A stretch of DNA of 8,644 nt. Source: an uncultured Pseudorhodoferax sp. (GTDB lineage Bacteria; Pseudomonadota; Gammaproteobacteria; Burkholderiales; Burkholderiaceae). The notes beneath the pieces are model-generated. The model had not been told where the DNA came from, searched no databases, and was given only the letters and a program-made list of their open reading frames with translations. Positions 6,173 through 8,644 of this stretch are shown piece by piece (within the stretch, counting starts at the first letter, position 1; each line of letters starts with the position of its first letter). The translations under genes were made by a program, and so were the position numbers. The stretch covers positions 1 to 8,644 of the forward strand of contig CAJYRH010000534.1 of the NCBI GenBank assembly GCA_913776795.1, in the 5' to 3' direction.

Positions 6173-7182
6173 TGCGCATCGCCGTGATCGGCGCGGGCGT
6201 GGCCGCACCACCGCACCTGCGCAGCCTTCACGACCTGCGTGACCGGGCCGAAGTGGCCTGGGTCTGGGGCCGCGACCTGCAGAAGCTGGCAACGGTTGAA
6301 CTGCCGGCCGGTGCGCGCACGACGACGCGGCTCGAGGACGTGCTGGAAGACGCCAGCGTCGCTGCCGCGCTGGTCTTGACGCCGCCGCAGTCGCACCTGG
6401 AGATCGTCGAACGGCTGGCCGCGGCGGGCAAGCACGTGCTGGTCGAGAAACCCATCGAGCTCACGCTGGCCCGCGCAGAGGACCTCGTGGCCGCCTGCGC
6501 GCGCCACGGCGTGCGGCTGGCCGTGATGCTGCAGCACCGCGCCAGCCCGGCCGCGCTGCAGTTGGCAGAACTGGTGCGCAGCGGCAGCCTCGGCCAGCTC
6601 ACGGGTGCCAGCGCCACCGTGCGCTGGTGGCGTCCGCAGAGCTCCTACGACCAGCCCGGCCGCGGCACGCTGGCGCGCGACGGCGGCGGCGTGCTCATGA
6701 CGCAGGCCATCCACACGCTGGACCTGCTGCTGCACCTGGTCGGCGCGCCGCGGCGCGTGGTCGGCCTGGCCGCCACCTCGCCCGTGCACCGCATGGAGAC
6801 CGAGGACCAAGCCGCCGCCCTGCTGCAGTGGGAGAACGGCGCCGTCGGCGTGCTCGACGCGACCACGGCCGCCTACCCCGGCTACCCGGAGCGCATCGCG
6901 CTCAACTTCACGCAGGGCACAGCCACGCTGGAGGCCGGCGCACTGGTCGTGGAACGGCCCGGCCAGGATCCCCTGCGCGTGGGCGAGCCCCAGGCCTCGG
7001 GATCGGGCGCCAACCTCATGGGCTTCGACCATGCGGGCCACCGGGCCGTGATCGCGGACTTTCTTGCTGCCATCGCCGAGCGGCGCGCCCCGCTCACCGA
7101 CGGCGCCTCGGCCCTGGCCGTGCAGCGGCTCATCGAGGCCGTTCTGCGCTCCTCGCGCGAGGGCGTTGCCGTCAGCCTGTAG
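6172..7182 (+). CDS. Gfo/Idh/MocA-family oxidoreductase
   Basis: This is an NAD(P)-dependent sugar or cyclitol dehydrogenase of 336 residues, normal length. The N-terminal Rossmann domain begins at once with MRIAVIGAGVAAPPHL, so ATG 6172, overlapping the SDR stop by one base, must be the start even though no good Shine-Dalgarno is visible; coupling is likely. The family EKP motif is at 92-94, with catalytic Lys93, and PPQSHLEIVERLAAAGKHV precedes it. The C-terminal domain shows the GGGVLMTQAIHTLDLL segment (171-186) with His181. The Asp that often stands four residues before this His is Thr177. Family members oxidise sugars, inositols or uronates to lactones or ketones. With two dehydrogenases side by side, the pathway probably has two oxidation steps or an oxidation/reduction pair. 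It closes the operon. Substrate unknown. Confidence 0.92.
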   Translation: MRIAVIGAGVAAPPHLRSLHDLRDRAEVAWVWGRDLQKLATVELPAGARTTTRLEDVLEDASVAAALVLTPPQSHLEIVERLAAAGKHVLVEKPIELTLARAEDLVAACARHGVRLAVMLQHRASPAALQLAELVRSGSLGQLTGASATVRWWRPQSSYDQPGRGTLARDGGGVLMTQAIHTLDLLLHLVGAPRRVVGLAATSPVHRMETEDQAAALLQWENGAVGVLDATTAAYPGYPERIALNFTQGTATLEAGALVVERPGQDPLRVGEPQASGSGANLMGFDHAGHRAVIADFLAAIAERRAPLTDGASALAVQRLIEAVLRSSREGVAVSL

Positions 7183-7225
7183 CGGCGTCATTCCTGCGGG
7201 GCATGGCGGTGTTGCTGCAATGCCA

Positions 7226-7255
7226 TTGGTCAAAAGGGCTGGTGCTGCCTAGAGT
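7226..7255 (+). promoter_or_regulatory. Candidate sigma-70 promoter for pyruvate kinase
   Basis: TTGGTC (7226-7231) and TAGAGT (7250-7255) are 18 bases apart and match the -35 and -10 consensus at 3 and 4 of 6 positions. They lie in the 100-base gap between the oxidoreductase stop and pyk, and would start a transcript near 7262 with a leader of about 20 bases. This is a weak match seen by eye only. It fits pyk being its own transcription unit. No intrinsic terminator for the upstream operon is visible in the gap. Confidence 0.3.
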
Positions 7256-7282
7256 CGCCGCACCACCCAACGACCTGCCCCC

Positions 7283-8644
7283 ATGCGACGCCAACGCAAC
7301 GGAAAAATCATCGCCACGCTCGGTCCCGCCAGTTCGGACCGCGCCACTATCGCCGCTCTCTTCGACGCCGGAGCCGACGTGTTCCGGCTCAATTTCAGCC
7401 ACGGCAGCCACACCGACCACCAGGCCCGCTACGACGCGATCCGCGCGGTCGAGCGCGAACGTGGCCGGCCCATCGCCGTGCTGCTGGACCTGCAGGGGCC
7501 CAAGCTGCGCGTCGGCCGCTTCGCCGACGGCCCGGTCTCGCTGGCCGAAGGCGCGCGCTTCCGGCTCGACCTCGACACCGCGCCCGGCGACACCACGCGC
7601 GCACCGCTGCCCCACCCCGAGATCTTCGCAGCGCTGCAGCCCGGCCACGACCTGCTGCTGGACGACGGCAAGCTGCGCCTGCGCGTGTTGGCCTGCGGTG
7701 CCGACTTCGCCGAGACCGAGGTCGTCGCGGGCGGCGTGCTGTCCGAGCGCAAGGGCGTCAACGTGCCCTCGGTGCTGCTGCCGATCTCGGCGTTGACAGC
7801 CAAGGACCGCGCCGACCTGGCCTTCGGCCTGGAGCTGGGCGTGGACTGGGTGGCGCTGTCCTTCGTGCAGCGGCCCGAAGACGTGCAGGAACTGCGTGCG
7901 CTGGTACAGGGCCGTGCGGCCATCCTGTCCAAGCTGGAGAAGCCCGCTGCCATCGCCGACCTGGACGCCATCGTCGCGCTGTCGGATGCCGTGATGGTCG
8001 CGCGCGGCGACCTCGGCGTGGAGATGCCGGCCGAGCAGGTGCCGCCGATCCAGAAGCGCATCACGCGCAGCTGCCGCCGGGCCGGCAAGCCCGTGGTCGT
8101 GGCCACGCAGATGCTCGAATCCATGGTCGGCGCGCCCGTGCCCACGCGCGCGGAGGCCTCGGACGTGGCCACCGCGGTCTACGACGGTGCCGACGCCGTG
8201 ATGCTGTCGGCCGAAACGGCCTCGGGCCGCTACCCGCGCGAGGCCGTGGCCGTGATGGACGCGATCGTCCGCGCGGCCGAGGCCGACCCGCATTGCCGCA
8301 CCGTGGTCGAGGCCTCGGGCTTCGCGCCCCGGCCCACGGTGGGCGACGCGATCTGCGCCGCGCTGCAGCAGTCGGCCGAGCTGCTCGGCGCGGCGGCCAT
8401 CGTGACGTTCACGCGCTCGGGATTCACGAGTCTGCGCGCGGCGCGCGAACGGCCGCAGGCCCCCATCGTGAGCGTGACACCCGACCTGGCCACGGCGCGC
8501 CGCCTGGCGCTGGCCTGGGGCGTGCATTCGGTGCATGTGCCGCACGACGTGGACGACGTGCCCGGCATGGTGCAGGCCGCCTGCACGCTGGCCCGCGCAG
8601 AAGGTTTCGCGCAGCCCGGCGACACCATCGTGGTCGCAGCCGGC
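7283..8644 (+). CDS. pyk: Pyruvate kinase, K+-independent type, 3' end outside window
   Basis: This enzyme converts phosphoenolpyruvate and ADP to pyruvate and ATP, the last step of glycolysis, in the cytoplasm. The frame is open to the last base, giving 454 residues; family proteins are about 470-480, so some 20 C-terminal residues are missing. Motifs: KIIATLGPASS (8-18); FRLNFSHG (34-41), with Arg35, Asn37 and Ser39 binding phosphate and metal; SERKGVNVP (154-162); the signature ILSKLEKP (214-221) with catalytic Lys217 and metal ligand Glu219; ARGDLGVEM (240-248) with Asp243; and VVVATQMLESM (271-281) with Thr275. DLQGPKLRV (69-77) has Leu, Gln and Lys where K+-dependent enzymes have Thr, Lys and Glu, marking the K+-independent group. 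The ATG directly precedes the first strand, but only CCCCC sits before it, with no Shine-Dalgarno. It is a housekeeping gene unrelated to the cassette upstream except through pyruvate. Confidence 0.96.
   Translation, partial: MRRQRNGKIIATLGPASSDRATIAALFDAGADVFRLNFSHGSHTDHQARYDAIRAVERERGRPIAVLLDLQGPKLRVGRFADGPVSLAEGARFRLDLDTAPGDTTRAPLPHPEIFAALQPGHDLLLDDGKLRLRVLACGADFAETEVVAGGVLSERKGVNVPSVLLPISALTAKDRADLAFGLELGVDWVALSFVQRPEDVQELRALVQGRAAILSKLEKPAAIADLDAIVALSDAVMVARGDLGVEMPAEQVPPIQKRITRSCRRAGKPVVVATQMLESMVGAPVPTRAEASDVATAVYDGADAVMLSAETASGRYPREAVAVMDAIVRAAEADPHCRTVVEASGFAPRPTVGDAICAALQQSAELLGAAAIVTFTRSGFTSLRAARERPQAPIVSVTPDLATARRLALAWGVHSVHVPHDVDDVPGMVQAACTLARAEGFAQPGDTIVVAAG

Noticed and set aside
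7212..7220. TTGC-T-GCAA palindrome as an operator upstream of pyruvate kinase
   Set aside because: Nine bases with four-base arms is too short to separate from chance, and no regulator gene is present to link it to.
7183..7225. Intrinsic terminator after the oxidoreductase
   Set aside because: Only a 5-bp GGCAT/ATGCC pairing with a 15-base loop and no T-run could be found.
7172..8545. Long minus-strand open frame of 457 codons opposite pyruvate kinase
   Set aside because: It is His/Gly/Arg-rich with no recognisable motifs and lies fully antisense to an unmistakable pyruvate kinase. Such frames arise from high G+C third positions.
38..8644. Defence system, mobile element, CRISPR array or RNA gene
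   Set aside because: Nearly every base falls in a metabolic or transport gene. No direct-repeat arrays, transposase motifs, tRNA-like folds or terminal inverted repeats were seen.

Overview
The window is G+C-rich DNA, about two-thirds or more by eye, densely coded and all on the plus strand. Codon choice and gene content suggest a betaproteobacterium of the order Burkholderiales, probably Comamonadaceae (Variovorax, Acidovorax or Polaromonas type). That placement is inference; there is no rRNA or other marker gene. The first 36 bases are not biological: bases 3-36 match the Illumina TruSeq adapter/primer sequence exactly. The contig therefore begins at a read with untrimmed adapter, and real sequence starts at about base 37.

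Layout: (1) 38-664, the C-terminal two-thirds of an SMP-30/gluconolactonase-family lactonase; (2) 661-3542, a complete three-gene TRAP transporter (periplasmic binding protein, small DctQ-type and large DctM-type membrane subunits), with a 9-bp G+C hairpin between the binding-protein gene and the permease genes; (3) 3547-7182, four enzymes: a D-2-hydroxyacid dehydrogenase-family protein starting at TTG, an amidohydrolase related to LigI / D-galactarolactone isomerase, a short-chain dehydrogenase and a Gfo/Idh/MocA oxidoreductase; (4) 7283-8644, pyruvate kinase, cut off by the window end about 20 residues before its expected C-terminus.

Genes 1-8 look like one operon. Most junctions overlap by 1 or 4 bases or are separated by 4-32 bases; the longest gap (81 bases) holds the hairpin. 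Together they read as a catabolic cassette for a sugar acid or sugar: TRAP uptake, oxidation to a lactone by an NAD(P) dehydrogenase, lactone rearrangement or opening by the amidohydrolase and the SMP-30 enzyme, and further redox steps. No dehydratase, aldolase or regulator is present, so the route is incomplete here and the substrate is unproven. A uronate/aldarate-type substrate is the leading guess. Pyruvate kinase follows a 100-base gap with a weak candidate promoter and is probably a separate transcription unit. It carries the residue signature of the K+-independent pyruvate kinases.

I found no mobile element, CRISPR array, tRNA, rRNA or clear phage or defence system. The most distinctive points are the Asp-to-Asn change in the amidohydrolase active site, which fits lactone isomerisation rather than hydrolysis, and the missing catalytic Glu in the hydroxyacid dehydrogenase.
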